The notes under the pieces are model-generated. The model was not told the origin of the DNA, did no database searches, and was given only the letters and a program-made list of their open reading frames with translations. Made by a program: the position numbers and the translations under genes. From NCBI GenBank assembly GCA_017440445.1, contig JAFSHE010000182.1:1-6310 (forward strand): DNA of 6,310 nucleotides, given 5' to 3'. Positions 6,001-6,310 of this stretch are shown piece by piece (positions within the stretch are counted from its first letter, which is position 1; each line of letters starts with the position of its first letter). The DNA is from Oscillospiraceae bacterium. GTDB lineage: Bacteria; Bacillota_A; Clostridia; Oscillospirales; Ruminococcaceae.

Positions 6001-6310
6001 ACGGGATGGCATGTTTACGATGGTGTCTGCGATGTGTTCTCGGGTGCGCCCATGGTTGCGGGCGACCGCAGGTCGCCCCTACAACTGTGATTTTATGCAC
6101 CGTAGGGGCGGTCTTTGGCCGCCCGTGTCACACTGCGATATCGTCACGGTTTTTGTATACAGTGCGCATACCGGAAACGGGATTTCGGTGTCTGCGGAGT
6201 TCTCGGGTGCGCCCATGATTGCGGGCGACCGCAGGTCGCCCCTACAACTGTGATTTTATGCACCGTAGGGGCGGTCTTTGGCCGCCCGTGTCACACTGCG
6301 ATATCGTCAC
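6001..6310. repeat. Tandem REP-like GC-rich palindrome array (runs off right edge)
   Basis: Two copies of a roughly 165-bp unit lie in tandem: 6037-6147 and 6200-6310 are identical except for one base, and the less conserved flanks also align. Each holds two hairpins, GGGCGACC GCA GGTCGCCC (6060-6078) and GGGCGGTC TTT GGCCGCCC (6106-6124). The inner arms are also complementary to each other (CGCCCCTAC 6074-6082 with GTAGGGGCG 6102-6110), so the unit can fold either as two small hairpins or as one larger one. No gene is supported in this 340-bp stretch. It lies directly upstream of the ATPase, and the second copy is cut by the window edge. Confidence 0.85.

Noticed and set aside
5970..6070. 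Small open frame ending in TGA just before the ATPase start
   Set aside because: Open for only about 34 codons, begins inside the REP-like repeat, and shows no ribosome binding site or recognisable product.

Overview
The window reads as a chromosomal accessory region of a Gram-positive gut or rumen anaerobe, most likely a Ruminococcus-type Oscillospiraceae. That is inferred from strong AGGAGG-type ribosome binding sites, the style of the proteins, and the abundance of short foldback and REP-like intergenic repeats. No sequence search was possible, so the taxon is a guess.

Layout. Three protein genes are supported. A 739-aa superfamily II DEVH-box helicase of the Lhr/BrxHI type lies on the minus strand (274-2493). 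A 392-aa DUF4373 (Lin1244/Lin1753-like, DnaD-like replisome organizer) protein lies on the plus strand (2783-3961). A 435-aa P-loop ATPase of the DUF2791/BrxD type lies on the minus strand (4661-5968). The ATPase and helicase are a pair known from BREX type 2-like and TerB-associated predicted DNA-processing or defence loci. Here the pair is split by an oppositely oriented replication-type gene and a set of repeats.

Non-coding structure is the striking part. A roughly 270-bp composite element occurs three times: R1 at 1-250, R2 at 4011-4280 and R3 at 4352-4635. Each copy sits just after the stop codon of one of the three genes and has the same orientation relative to that gene. Each has two 52-53-bp iterons, a small TGATAA/TTATCA hairpin, a 25-27-bp G/A-rich hairpin and an invariant 18-nt segment. 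In the two copies fully inside the window, the hairpin loop can also pair with sequence downstream. R3 has a different stem and loop sequence from R1/R2 but keeps both helices, which suggests a selected structure, possibly a small RNA. A good extended -10 promoter at the end of the helicase gene reads into R1.

Inside the DUF4373 gene, at 3249-3323, a 9-mer (consensus ATGTCARCA) recurs exactly every 11 bp, followed by a very A-rich tract. This looks like an initiator-binding iteron array with an unwinding region, that is, a candidate origin embedded in the replication gene.

Two further repeat types frame the genes: a 182-bp MITE-like foldback (2521-2702) between the divergent helicase and DUF4373 genes, and a tandem REP-like GC-rich palindrome array (about 6001-6310) upstream of the ATPase that runs off the right edge. 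If this is a defence island, further components (for example a TerB-domain protein or PglX/PglZ-type proteins) would lie beyond the window, most likely to the right.
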